From Ailanthus altissimus (Eukaryota > Streptophyta > Magnoliopsida > Sapindales > Simaroubaceae), in NCBI GenBank assembly GCA_946807835.1, contig OX327702.1, positions 15,996,001 to 16,060,000 of the forward strand: a stretch of 64,000 nucleotides of DNA. The letters are read 5' to 3'. Of the stretch, positions 1-11,470 are shown in pieces. The translations under genes were made by a program, and so were the position numbers. The notes below the pieces were generated by a model. That model was not told where the DNA came from. It saw only the letters and a program-made list of their open reading frames with translations, and searched no databases. The first letter of the stretch is position 1. Every line of letters begins with the position of its first letter.

Positions 1-2077
1 GATCTGAAGGAGTTCATGTAATATCCAATCCCTATTAGTAGTACTGGTGCATGATTTCGGTATAGAGTAACAAAGACATTATAGGGTTACCCGATTCTAA
101 CCCTATTAGAAATATTTTTTTTTATAATGTGCATGAGAGATATTAAACCTAACTTGGTAATTTCACACTCGGTCAGAGAGTTAGACGACCCTATAATAAT
201 TTTGAAATTTTTCTCTATTGGCTTGGAAAAGGAAATTTTAATTTACTACATGAATTTCTATTTAAGGGTTATATATGGAACAAGCCTTGGTTGAGAAACA
301 CAATCCATAGATTAGATAATGGACCAATTAGAGACAAGTTTATGGATTGCCAAGTTGGAAATTCTAGTTAGTTCCTTTGATTATTCTAACTAAATAGTTA
401 CAAAGGAACCAGTTACATACTTAGTTTCTAACCAATGGCAAATTAGAAATTTAAAGTAAGTTGAGAGGCAAATTGGTCAATTGAGGAAGCACTATATATA
501 AAGTAGACGTGTGTAGAAATTTCATGAGATTAAAAGCATAACACTTAGAGTAAAAGAGAAGCAAAATTTGTCCAAGTGAAGAGGAGTGCTACTACAATGA
601 AATTTTGAGATTTTTTCATGATGTTTCATGCTTAATCAAGCTAAAATAAGGTCAAATACAAATTCCTAAGATCAATTGAATCCTCCATTAGTGAAAATCC
701 AAGAAAAATAGGTAAGAAAAGCATTGTTTTGTGATGATGATATGTGAACTTTCAAGATTGCTTCAATGATGTTCTTGTGTGTATTATTGGATTAGATTGA
801 GTTGAATTTTAGTGTAGAGCTTGAAGGAATCTTCAAATTGAAGAAATTGGCAAGGTAAGAATTAGGGTTTTGGGTGACTTTGATGTAGAGACTTCAATTA
901 GTTGTAATTAGGACATTAGAATGAAATTAACTTGATTTTGATGCTATTGGAACAAGAAATTGAGAAAAGAAAGGTGTTGGATGGTAGATGTAAATTCTGC
1001 CACTTTAGGGAAGTAAGGGTTGAGTTGTGTTTTGGTTGAATTATTGAGTATAAATGATGCCTTATGTAAATTGAATTTATATGGATGATGGAAAAAAAAA
1101 TGGAGGAAAATGGGACATAATTATCCATTTTGGTAAGGTGAAGGGCAATTATGTCCAACCAAAGTTATATGGTGTTAAGCAGTTTTCAGGGCGTCAGATG
1201 GTGAGCTAGGTTAGATTAAATGACCTATAAATAAAAATCGGAAAGTAGTATCCATCTGAACTTTGTATGCCGATTAGGGAGTTTAGTAGTTGAATGAGAT
1301 TCTACCATTTGATTTGGTTTCAAATGTCATTTATGGCGTATAGGTGAAGAAAATTGAGACCAGTAACGGGAGCAGAAATTCGGAGCAAATTTGAGCTCGG
1401 AGCGGTTGTGAGTGAAAATCTGTCCTTGTTTATCTTTCGTTTAACATATTTTCGCATATTGAAATTGTATGTTTTATGTGTTTTTAATGCATAAAGATGA
1501 TTTACAATTTTGATAATATAATCATTGATATACTTTTACATGTTCGGTTTAAGAAACAGTTTTAAAATTACTACATCAGTTTCAAATGCCATTTGTACCC
1601 TCAGATTATAGCGGTGGTGATTGTATTAGACCCGGACGGTATATCCCGTACACGTGGGCAAGTATTGGGGAGCGTGTCACTAACTCTGAGAAGTCGGGTT
1701 GTTGAGTCATGTGAGTCGCTCTATGTATACAGGGTATTGTCTCGCTATATGTATGCGATATAGGATTCCGCTACATAGCCAGTGAGATGTCTTGAGATAT
1801 CACAATGGGTGTTGCTAGTTGAGATTCCCCAGTGACCTACTCACGTGTGCGGTGCTAGTTGAGTCACTGTGTGAGTATAGAGCTTTAGGGTTACCATTGG
1901 AAACTTTTAGAAAGAAAATGACCGAGCATGGATTTAATAGTTTTCGATCTACCAATCACATATTATGCATTTATATGTACATGCTAGTTATTATATTGTA
2001 CAGATTTTGGATATTATTTTTCGAAGATGTAAATAAAACCTGCTCGGTGAGATTTCATCGACAAATGATGTTAGAAA

Positions 2078-4247
2078 TGTTGGGAGTTGTACATTCATGG
2101 GTGTTTGCATGTGGGTTTTGTGTTTAATCACAATTTATACATATCTCATATATATAATGAAGCAGCGGAAGCTTAAATTATTGCAGTAAACACAATCACA
2201 ATATATTAATCAGAAACGAGATTGAGAAATAACCCTTGAAGCCTTTGGTTGGAGATTGTTGAAGTCCACCAAAATGTTGTCTTTGATCAATTCTAGTAAT
2301 CAACAATGGTGGGTTTGATTATCTAGAATGACAGCTTTTGATCCAGCACTTGTTTAACTACTTAAACTTGTGTTCTTGATTTTTTCTTTTGATTAACACT
2401 TAATCAATTAATCAAAAACCTATTTTGCTAAATTAGTTTTAAGCCTTAAAAGAAAATAATGAATTCAACTCTTGAATCCATTAATTAGAAGACAATTTCT
2501 CTTTTCTCTCTTTGTAAAATGGCTGACCTAATTTTGCAAAATCAATTTAACAAAAACCTCTTCAATTTAATTTACATTTGTTTTATTTATACAAATGAAT
2601 TTAATTTCATTTCATAACACTTAATTTCACTTAATTTCAATTTGAATTTAATCTAACCTAATCATAGTTAACTCTTAACTTTAGTTAGGTTAAACTAACA
2701 TTAAAATATTCTAACTATAGTTAACTCTTAACTCTAGTTAATTAAAAGAATATTTAATTATTTTAACCATGGTTAACTAACTTAACCATGGTTAGGTTAA
2801 CTTTTACTTAACCATTAAGTATAGTTAATCTAACTTAACTAAATGGTTAACTCTTAACCTTAGTTAAACTTAATTCATTTATTCAACAATTAAATAAATA
2901 AATATTTATTTGAATTATTTAACGATTAAATAATTATCAAGTGAAATTACAATTATGTCTTTACTCGGTTACCAAATTAACCTAAAGTGGGTCCCACCAT
3001 CTGACCATATACTTTAGTTAACGTAACCTTAGTAAATTGCTGGATTTTACTGTATTAAACTATTTAATACGGTACGCTGCCCAAGTGCTCAAAGAGTACA
3101 TTTCATATTGGGACTCCCTAGGTCCACGCCCGATTCGTCAAATGAAACTATTTCACAAGTCCGTGAACGATGCCCCACGCACACGTTACTGATATAACAA
3201 ATCAGCGCGTCAGACCATACATGTTGAGGTTACTCCATATTCGTATAATCCTTCTGTCATTATATCCAGGATGAACGGGATATAGATCATTACCGTCAAA
3301 TCCCGATAATTTCATCCATCACTTTATTATCTTCAGATTCGTATCTTTATGAACAATTTACGCAAACACTTTTGCTATAATGTTCGAACCTGGAGGAAAC
3401 TCCTTTCCCAGGTTAATTGCTTACGGCCATAAGACTTTACAAGATACAATCTCGAAGTTCGGATATACTACCCATCTATGTGAGCTGGCGGATCCCATAT
3501 CTACGCACACCGAACTCCATGAGCATCGGACCATACCCAGCGACACGTAGCGGTCAGACCATGAAAGGTCTCTGACATACGTGGAACCAAAGTATGATGG
3601 ATCTCCCACAAGTTCACCGTGGCGCTCAGGTCGAAGGACCACAAATACTACTCAACTCGAGAGGACCTTCCTTTGACGGTTTCATAGGATATCTATTGAG
3701 GTCCTCATGAGTCTGTTCAGTATCCAGTCCTAACTGAATACCTGTATGTCTATATGAACTTCAACCAAGCTCATGGTTAACTAAGAATAACCATTTGTAC
3801 AATACAGCTATAGACATACACTAATCTATGTGTTTCACCGATAGACCCTCATTGGTAAACGTAGATCAGGAACTCTTTATTTGAGAAGATACTTCCATAA
3901 CGACATTTCTTAGTCTCTATTGCAACTCTTTGCAATTTTGTTATTACTAGTAGATTCTCAGGTCTTTGTTACATTATAGATTAGGTTCTAACTTTTAGAT
4001 CCCGCTGGGTATTATAACCTGCTAACACTTAGCATTTATAACTATCAGCTTTGCTAACTCTTAGCCATGGTTTAAACTTCTTTAAACCAGATATGAACTC
4101 ATTCAGATCATATCATTTTTATAATGTTACAAGTTTAATTACCATTTGATAAAAGTTATCAGCGATTTAATAAAATATGCATTGTATAAATATTACAAAC
4201 TAAATATTCATACAAACTGGGATGGCGCGTAAGCACATACCCTAACA
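2078..4247 (-). mobile_element. B2: solo copia LTR nested in A1
   Basis: On the + strand it runs from TGTTGGG (2078) to CCTAACA (4247), 2170 bp, flanked by the perfect duplication AGAAA (2073-2077 and 4248-4252). A2 shows the uninterrupted site (ttagaaaccgtttta near 18340). It is in reverse orientation relative to B1. The + strand 5' half carries repeated TTAACCATGGTTAA-type palindromes (listed separately). There is no internal region, so it is a solo LTR. Confidence 0.95.
2640..2885. repeat. AACCATGGTT palindrome array in B2 LTR
   Basis: Within about 240 bp the motifs TAACCATGGTTAA, ACTATAGTTAA and ACTTTAGTTAG recur at least eight times. Two copies (about 2763-2795) are perfect AACCATGGTT palindromes. 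Homologous arrays lie in the B' LTRs at 27715-27950 and 46685-46925. The array is on the U5-ward side of the LTR in sense orientation. Function is unknown; it could bind a dimeric regulator or simply be a replication-slippage product. Confidence 0.7.
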
Positions 4248-4974
4248 AGAAACTATTTTACAGCTTTATACAAGTTGTAGAAGCATGATTTATGCATGTC
4301 TTTTAGAATTTAATATCTATGTAGAAGTTTATTTTATTTGAAATCTTAATGCACTCACTAAGCTCCTTTACCTTACTCGTTTTGTGTTTTATGTTTTCTA
4401 AACCCCCTTTCTAAGTGTAGGTCTCAGTATACAAGCTGCTGATTCTCCTACTGCTGAGTAGTGGGCCAAATCTGAAGATCATTTTTGTAAATGTAAATGT
4501 GTTGAGTAGCACTCTTTTTACTTTCTGCATAGTAATTCTAGGCTTGTGTTGTACATATTTTATTTTATAAACAAGAAGAGGTTTCGATATTGCGATGATC
4601 GTTTCACTTTTTGTTAGTATGCCAAGTTTGTGTTCAAAAATGAAATTATTGAGTTGAGTTGGATTTGGTTTTAAAAAAGACCGAAGATCCTATTTGGTAG
4701 TATTGAGAAGCGTTATAGAAATATAGGTGAAATTTCTTTACAGGTTTTAAATTAAATTTTCAGAAAAATAGGGGAAACTCTGCCCCTTTTTTTAAAAATT
4801 TAAAAAAGTCATTTCCATGTATATTACAAGCATTTCTCAGTAATAGCAAGCACTAAAAAGGGGTTGGTCTCGTAGAATTTCTCAACTTATATAGTTATAT
4901 TCTCAGGAAATTCTAACAGGCTGCTCGGCAGAGCTGCTGGGAACTACGATAGAGGGTCTCGGGCCGGGTCCTGT

Positions 4975-6311
4975 TGATGCGATATTTCTATATCATAAAA
5001 TTAAGTGCAAGTATACACTATCGTATGCAAGTAATAAAGAGACTAAATAATTCGGATGTCGAACCCACAGAGATAATTTTTTCTTTTTAACCAATTACTA
5101 AAATTATGTCTTTCTAATAATTATTCAGAAAAAAATAAAAATTTAACAATGAATGTAAAAAATATAAAACAAAAACACAATGTAAAGAAAATTAGGTGAT
5201 AGCAATGTAGAGAAAACTTAGGATTAATATTATCCCTCAATATGTTTCTAATAATTAATCCTCTAATATTTAACTCCCTTAGTCTTTGTTATTGATCAAG
5301 ACACTAATGTATTCACAAGCCTCTTCCAAGGTCATGCAAGTATACCCTAATTTACCAAATACCTATATTCTATGGTACTTGTAATAAACTAAGGTTCATT
5401 AAGATTAGGTCTTATTGATCATACATGCCAACTAGGTATATTCCTATCCTAAGTTGAAACTTGCATATACAACATTGAATGCTACTCTACAATCATGCAT
5501 CAAATTACCTAGATCTAAATATTATGATTCCTCTTCCGAGTTTATCAATAATTTTACCAACTCATCACCATATATTGGCCAGATATATCGAAGCATTAAG
5601 ATCAAGTAATTTGAATATCAAAGAACTAAGTTTATTAAATATTCTAAAGATATGGCAATTAAGCACACTTATTGAGTTCAAGTATTAACCCTAGAAAACA
5701 AGTTTAGCTCATGGCTATAAGAGAACAGCAGTAAAAGTAATTATAAATCATGATACGATTATTAGCAAACTGATGTAGACGTCGAATTGCTCTTAATTGC
5801 GCTGCCTAAGAACTCTTGATGCCGAAGAACGTCTTGTATTCTTGGTGCTTTTGGGTCATCTTGGATTGATTCTTGAAGGCTCGGAATGAGTGGCTTTTTA
5901 TAGGGATTGATATGAGCTTGAAACTCTCAATTCTCGTCGGACTAGGACTTGCACTACCACTGGTGCCCTATGCAGTTGTCGCTGGGGCGACGCGTGAAAA
6001 AGCCTTCACCGCTGGAGCGGTGGGATGATAGCGCTGGGGCGCTGTCTCGTCCCTAGGGCAGTGACTGTCTGGCGCTGGGGCGCCAGATACAACTTAAACA
6101 GGTCGTATTTCTTATTTTGATCACTATTCCAGAGCTGGGGCGACAATACTTGTGGTGGGGGGGGCGCTGGACTCAAATTTTGAAAACTTTAAATTTCATT
6201 CAAGTCCCTATAAATAACAATAATACACATAAATAGCCATCTATTATCATAAAATCATAAAATATCAATAATAAAAATATGAGGAAATATATGACAAATT
6301 TGCCCTTATCA
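4975..6311 (-). mobile_element. C1: solo Athila-type LTR nested in A1
   Basis: The + strand reads TGATGCGATATT (4975) to GCCCTTATCA (6311), 1337 bp. The flanks are CCTGT (4970-4974) and CATGT (6312-6316), a 5-bp duplication with one substitution. After it, A1 resumes with its last bases and then A1's own TSD. The sense strand is minus: the J 3' LTR at 57063, which follows a recognisable Athila pre-LTR sequence, is homologous to the reverse complement (TGATAAGGGC start). It is shorter than C2 by about 70 bp because of a deletion near 5836. It contains the hairpin cluster at 5978-6086. Confidence 0.92.
5978..6086. repeat. Hairpin cluster with constant TGGG/TGGA loops (C1)
   Basis: Four perfect stem-loops with different stems and nearly constant tetraloops: GTCGC-TGGG-GCGAC at 5978-5991, CACCGC-TGGA-GCGGTG at 6007-6022, AGCGC-TGGG-GCGCT at 6030-6043, and CTGGCGC-TGGG-GCGCCAG at 6069-6086. 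C2 keeps the first two at 12534-12547 and 12564-12577, with relics to about 12640. C3 keeps the second at about 55426-55439, with others damaged. The stems differ in sequence yet each is self-complementary. The cluster is strongly GC-rich inside an AT-rich LTR. Confidence 0.85.
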
Positions 6312-7672
6312 CATGTCAGTTCATATCATATCTAAATGAGTTTAGATAAGAGCCTACAGTTAGTCACGCTGAGAGATATAAATGCTAAATGTTAGCATAG
6401 CTAAGTGTTAGCTGGTTATAATACTCAGCAGATCCAAGAGTTAGAGACTTATCTGTAATAGGACATAGACTTTGGAATAAACTAGTAACTGCATAGTTAC
6501 AAGAGTTGCAATCGGGTGCCAGAAAATACTAGTTACACAAGTATGTTCTCGAATGATTGTCCCTAATCTATTTCTGTCGATGCGGGTCTGTCGAGGGATA
6601 CCTTAATATATAGATTAACATATGTCGTACCTATAAGGTATAGATGGTCGTTCCTAGTCAGCCGTGAACTTGGAGCTCGTGTTGACATATGGGTATCTAG
6701 TTAGGACTAGATATGAGACAAACTCACAAGGGCCTCCGATAGACATTCTATGTAAGCCGTCAACTGAGGGTCCTTTCAAGTTGAGTAGTATACGTAGTCT
6801 TTTGACCTGAGTGCCACGGTGGGCTTGTAAGTGATCCACCATACTTTGGTTCCACGCATGTCACAGACCTTTCATGGTGTGACCGCTGGGTATCGTTGGG
6901 TCTGGTCTGACGCTTATAGAGTTTGGTGTATACAGATACGGGATCCATCAGCTCGCATAGGGAGTTTGATATCCAGATGCTTCGAGACTGTATCTAAAAA
7001 ACTCTTGCAGCCACAAGTATTAATCTCGGGAAAGAGTTCCGTCAAAGTAGAACAATATGGCAAAAGAGTTTGCACATATTATTCTGTGAGATACGAGTCT
7101 GTAGATAAGGCATGGATGAGCAGTAGGGGATTTGACGGTGATAATCAATATCCCCGCACATCCAGGATTTCATGACGGAGGGATTATACATATGCGTTGT
7201 AACCTCAGCTTGCATGGTTCAACACGCTGATTTGTATATCTGTGACGTATGCGTGGGGCATTGCTCACGGACTTATGGAATAGTTTTATTTGACGAATCG
7301 GGTGTGGACCTAAGTAGTGTCGCGATATGGAGTGTACTCGTTGTCACTGGGGCAGTGTACCGAATTAAATTATTTAATCCAACAATATTCAGCACTACCA
7401 CAGGAATACGTGCGTTTGTATTTAAGTGTTAAATATAATAATTAGTCAATAATTAATATTTTCTAATAGTATAATGACACGTGGCGCATTGTGGACCCTC
7501 GGTTGTGTTTACCCAAGTATGGGACATGGTAGAATCCACTAGGGGTAGACTTGGTAACTATTCATGAGAGGCATAATGGTCATTTCACACCATGACTATT
7601 TAATTGTTAAATAATCATTCTCTCTCATTATTATATTATATTATATAATATTATATGTATTATTATTATATT

Positions 7673-7784
7673 TGGGTGCCAAATAGTTGGCACCCATTAT
7701 ATTATTATAATTATTATATTATTTTATTTTATTTTATAATATATAATAATATTTTATTTTTGGGTGCCAAATAGTTAGCACCCA
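7673..7784 (+). repeat. Duplicated hairpin upstream of TATA box in B1 LTR
   Basis: A 10-bp perfect stem TGGGTGCCAA / TTGGCACCCA with loop ATAG lies at 7673-7696. A second copy at 7761-7784 has one mismatch (TTAGCACCCA). The two are 88 bp apart in a tandem duplication separated by TTA-rich sequence. Structurally equivalent hairpins with different stems lie at the same LTR position in B4 (32019-32056 and 38983-39007). Confidence 0.85.
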
Positions 7785-7836
7785 TTATGTAATATTTTAT
7801 TATTATTATATATTATTATTATATTAATATTTTATT

Positions 7837-7850
7837 ATATATATAAAAAG
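7837..7850 (+). promoter_or_regulatory. Putative TATA box of B1 LTR
   Basis: TATATATAAAAAG follows a long TA-rich tract and precedes a purine-rich transcribed-looking segment (agattgaaaaagtgaag). This is the layout expected at the U3-R border of an LTR, but other TA-rich sequence nearby makes the exact box uncertain. Confidence 0.4.
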
Positions 7851-8401
7851 AGATTGAAAAAGTGAAGTGTGTGTTGTTTTTTGGTCGAGAGAATGAGAAG
7901 AGAAATGGAAATGGAGAAAAAGAGAGAAAGAAGAAAATGGAATCGAGAAGAGAAGAAGCAAAAAAAAGAGGGAAAAATAGAATTGTTTCATTTTTTTCCT
8001 ATGGTTCCATTAGAAACAATTGTGTATAACTTCAAATTCTCCATTTCTTATCCTTTTAGAGAAAATGATGAAAACACACACCCGATCATTTTGGGGATTA
8101 AGAGTTAATCTTGTGTTGGATATAGGGCTACTGTTCTAACTTATAAAGCCCACCGTGTTGGTGACTAAAATTGCCCACACGTTCGTCTCCATGCGAACTG
8201 CGAGGAAATACGTGTATAACGTTACACGTTGAGATGAGTTCTCAATCTTACTAATATATTAATATGATTAATATATTTTATTTATTGTGTTTATTGTATA
8301 ATTTATGCTTCTACCGCATTAAATTCGTATTTGATATGTATTTTAGGCAATAGACACAATTGCATATGCATACACCCATATGTATCATATCCCCGTCAAC
8401 A

Positions 8402-8748
8402 CCCCTGACATACGCCGAATATCTTTTCACAGATTTTTTATCCCCGTTCTTACCCCATGTCAAATGTCACTTCTCATGTCCTAAGCATATTCCTTGAGTT
8501 TGTCTCCGTCTGCGTTTTTGGTTCAAACGATGCTTATTTTGGTCGACTCGGGTCATATTTCGAATGGCTCTTCCTTACTGGTTTGATATTGAGGCGAAAC
8601 TCCCATAACAAAGTTGCAGAATGTAGTCAGTACTAGCTCGGCCGTTGTCGTATTAAGGTCAACATATGCCGAACAGGTTTCATCATTAGCCGACTAGATT
8701 CCCCGCATTCAAACCGATTCTGTTGCTCTGTTGGGTTTAAGCTTATTG
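8402..8748. other. Unassigned GC-richer segment between two B LTRs
   Basis: About 350 bp that match nothing else in the window. It has more CpG than its surroundings (gtcgactcggg, ctcggccgttgtcg, tagccgac). No open frame over about 40 codons, LTR terminus, PBS or PPT is visible. It could be target DNA between insertions or a fragment of an internal retroelement region. Confidence 0.4.
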
Positions 8749-10442
8749 GCCATTGCTCCTGGGCAAACCATGAGTTTAGTGAAAGCTCGTATAGAGATAC
8801 AGGTGTTCAGTAAGGACTAAATGTTGAACAGACTCGCAAAGATCTCCAATAAACATCCCATAAAGTCGTCAATGAAGGGTTTTTGAGTTGAGTAGTATTT
8901 GTGGTCCTTTAACCTGAGTGCCACGGTGGGCTTGTAAGTGATCCACCATACTTTGGTTCTACACATGTCAAAAACCTTTCATGGTCTGACCGCTGGATGT
9001 CGCTGGGTATGATTCGATGTTCATGGAATTCGGTGTGCATAGATATGGGATTTATCAGATCATTTGGGTGAGTATTATATCTTAATTCTCTAAATATTGT
9101 ATCTCAGAAAGTTTTATGGCTATAAGCAATAATATTTGGGAAAAGAGTTTAACCCTAAGGATAAATAATTCCACAAAAATGTTTGGAAATATTATTTATT
9201 AAAATACAATTCTAGAGATAAGCTTTCGATCGGGCATATGGAGATTTGACGGTGTTGATCTATATCTCTACTCTACTTGGATATAAATGATGGAAGAATT
9301 ATATGAATATGTTATAACCTCAACTTATATAGTTTAACGGGTCGCTTTGTAATATCTATGACATGTATGTGGAGCATCCTTAACGAACGTATGGAGGAGT
9401 TCCATATGACAATTCGGGTGTGGACCTAGAGAGTCTCACAATATAAAGTGTACTCATTGTGCACTGGGGCAGCATAATGGATTGAACAGTTCCATCCTAG
9501 AAATTCTAGCAAATTGAAAATATGTTTCGGGGTTCCTCGGGTTGTGCACTTGTTTAGACTTAAATGCTAAGTATATCATTTAATTAGTTGATAAGAGTTA
9601 TTAACTAATTTGATGTTAACAAGTGGCACAATTTATTTCATGAATTATTTTACCATGAATTCACCCATTAACCATGTTAGTAAAATCAAATAAGGTAAAT
9701 ATTAATTATTCAAATAGTTTTTGAATAATAAAATAAATGTTATTTAAATAAATTAAATATGATTTTATTTATTTGATATTTTATTCTTAAATGGAAGACA
9801 TACCTAATTTGAGAAACATAAACTAAATTAAGTGGAGCACTATTTTGTGATTAATGGTTAATGTTATTAGACCATTAAAATGGCCACCCAAAATTGTTTT
9901 GGTAGTTGGCCACTTAATCTAATTTTGGTGGAGCACTTGTGAAGTGTTGAGAGCACTAAAAATGGTTGAGTTTCATATGTGTTAATAAGTATGTGAATCA
10001 AAATTCGTGAAAGGATTGAGAAAAAAAAGGAAGAGTTGGTTTTTAGAGAGTTTTTCATTGAACAAAGACTTGTGAGAAAAACCAAAGGAGAAAGAAAAAT
10101 AAATCCTTCTTATTTTTTTTTCAAATAATCAAACCTTACTGCTGGAGATTATATTGCTGCTATTCTAGCTTCACAATCCCACCGAATTGTTATGAACTAG
10201 AATTGAACAAAAGTGCACTTCAAGGTGAGCTCAAAGTTGGAGCAAAGAAATTTGGATTTGAAATCTTCATTGGATGTCTTCAAAGGTATATTTTCTGTAT
10301 TCTTAAGTTGTTAAGAATTGAAGTACATGTGTATATGTTGATTACATGATAAATTTCGCTGCCAAATTTGTGTATATGATACATGTGTTTAATTTTTTCA
10401 ATATGTACACAATCACATGCATACACCCTAAAATACGTCAAC
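8749..10442 (+). mobile_element. B5: B-type LTR truncated at its 5' end
   Basis: From about 8749 the sequence aligns with the middle of B LTRs (gagttgagtagtatttgtggtcc, accgctgg.tgtcgctgggtatg). It continues to the conserved LTR end (catgcataca...gtcaac at 10442). The first ~350 bp of a normal B LTR are absent. Many small deletions and low identity suggest an old copy. Its right end abuts the H LTR fragment, whose U5 side is missing, so B5 probably entered H and later lost its left part. Confidence 0.75.
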
Positions 10443-10795
10443 GTTCTCTTCTTGAATTCAGGTATTAGAGTTGTACACAAATAAGGTCAATCTTTTTTTG
10501 TCAGGATTCATATTAAGATTGTTGGAGTCAAACTTGTAGAAGATATATCAAACCTCTGATTAGTAGCAAGTTGTTTTTAGATGTTCATGAATGACCAAGG
10601 TGGTTGATTAGATTGAAGAGGGTACCCGATGATCGAGGACGATCCTGGCAATATGAGGGCTACAAGCTAGCTAAAGGACATCCATGTACCCTTATAACTT
10701 TTAGGCCTACGCTTATGGGTCCGACTTTATGGGCTATATTAGATAAGCTATAACTTGTAGTGGGTGGGCCTGTAAGCCAGAATGTAAGGGGAACA
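10443..10795 (-). mobile_element. H 3' LTR, partial (U3 side)
   Basis: This stretch aligns with 21465-21806. Shared landmarks are aagattgttggagtcaaac / gagattatcggagtcgaa and gtagtgggtgggcctgtaag / gtagtgagtgggcatgtgga. The sense start TGTTCCCC corresponds to + strand ...GGGGAACA ending at 10795. Only about 350 bp of the ~808-bp LTR remains. B5 abuts its truncated side. Confidence 0.65.
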
Positions 10796-11470
10796 AGGAC
10801 TCTTGAAATTTCAATATTGACTTGTCAGCACTGTAAACTTTACAAATATGGTCCCTTGGATTGAGTAGTGTTTAGAGTACTTTTTGATGTGACCAGTCAG
10901 TCTTCACTTTGACAGTTTGAAGAGGTGCTCAGGATTAGGTACTATATCTTTGTAGACAAATGGATGCACTAATCAGTGACATACCCTTTTGCTAATGATC
11001 CCTGGGCCTACATGACATAGTCTTATGGTCATAGCAGTGATGGGACTATATGACATAGTCTTGTGAGATCAACCAATTGCAATGCAGAATTTAAGACATC
11101 AAATTTGGTTTACTTTCTGGTTGTATCATATTTTTAATTATTTATTGCTTTTATTCTCTTGTAATTATGAACTAATTTTATTTTTTAGAATAATAGCTTG
11201 AACTCAATATGTGTGCTTAAATTGTTATACTTTTTGACATTTTATGAAGTTAGTTTTTATTATTCAAGTTATTTGATCTTAATGCTTTTAATATACTTTG
11301 CCAATTATTGATTGATTGAGGAACATATTGATAAACTTTAAAAAGGCATCTTGTGTTTAGCCTAGGGTAATTAATACAAGATTGTAGAGCAATATTTGTA
11401 AGTTCTAATATAGGATAGGAATATACTTATATGTCATGTATGGTTAAAAGAACTTGAACTTAATGAGCCT

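Larger units (their letters stand above)
17..6318 (+). mobile_element. A1: solo Del/Tekay-like gypsy LTR with two nested LTRs
   Basis: It begins TGTAATATCCAATCCC and, once two later insertions are removed (2078-4252 and 4975-6316), ends ...TGTCA at 6318. The flanking 5-bp duplication is GTTCA (12-16 and 6319-6323). Net length is about 2.79 kb, matching A2 (2772 bp) and A3 (2766 bp). No gag, pol, PBS or PPT lies beside it, so it is a solo LTR left by LTR-LTR recombination. Assignment to the Del/Tekay lineage rests on LTR length, the TGTAAT start and the GGTC..GTCA end, and is inference. The strand is assigned by analogy with related LTRs and is uncertain. Short open frames inside it do not look like genes. 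Confidence 0.93.
1..8401 (+). mobile_element. B1: copia-type LTR, left end outside window, split by A1
   Basis: The B1 LTR occupies 1-16 and 6319-8401; positions 17-6318 are a later insertion. Its sense strand is + because other B copies show a polypurine tract (AGTGGGAGAT) directly before the same TGTTAGGG start (37489-37510). The right end is the terminal CAACA at 8401. The start lies before the window, so the 5-bp target duplication cannot be checked. The sequence that follows (cccctgacat) does not resemble a TGGTATCA primer-binding site, so B1 is more likely a solo LTR than a 5' LTR. The B LTR at 37636-37670 carries the same stretch uninterrupted, which confirms the A1 insertion point. 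It contains a duplicated hairpin and a TATA-like box listed separately. Confidence 0.85.

Noticed and set aside
1819..2127. 102-codon open frame in A1
   Set aside because: It lies inside an LTR, runs into the nested B2 insertion, has no family resemblance, and its frame is broken in A2 and A3.
7869..8108. 79-codon Lys/Glu-rich open frame in B1
   Set aside because: Purine-rich transcribed part of the LTR; the frame is not kept in other B LTRs.
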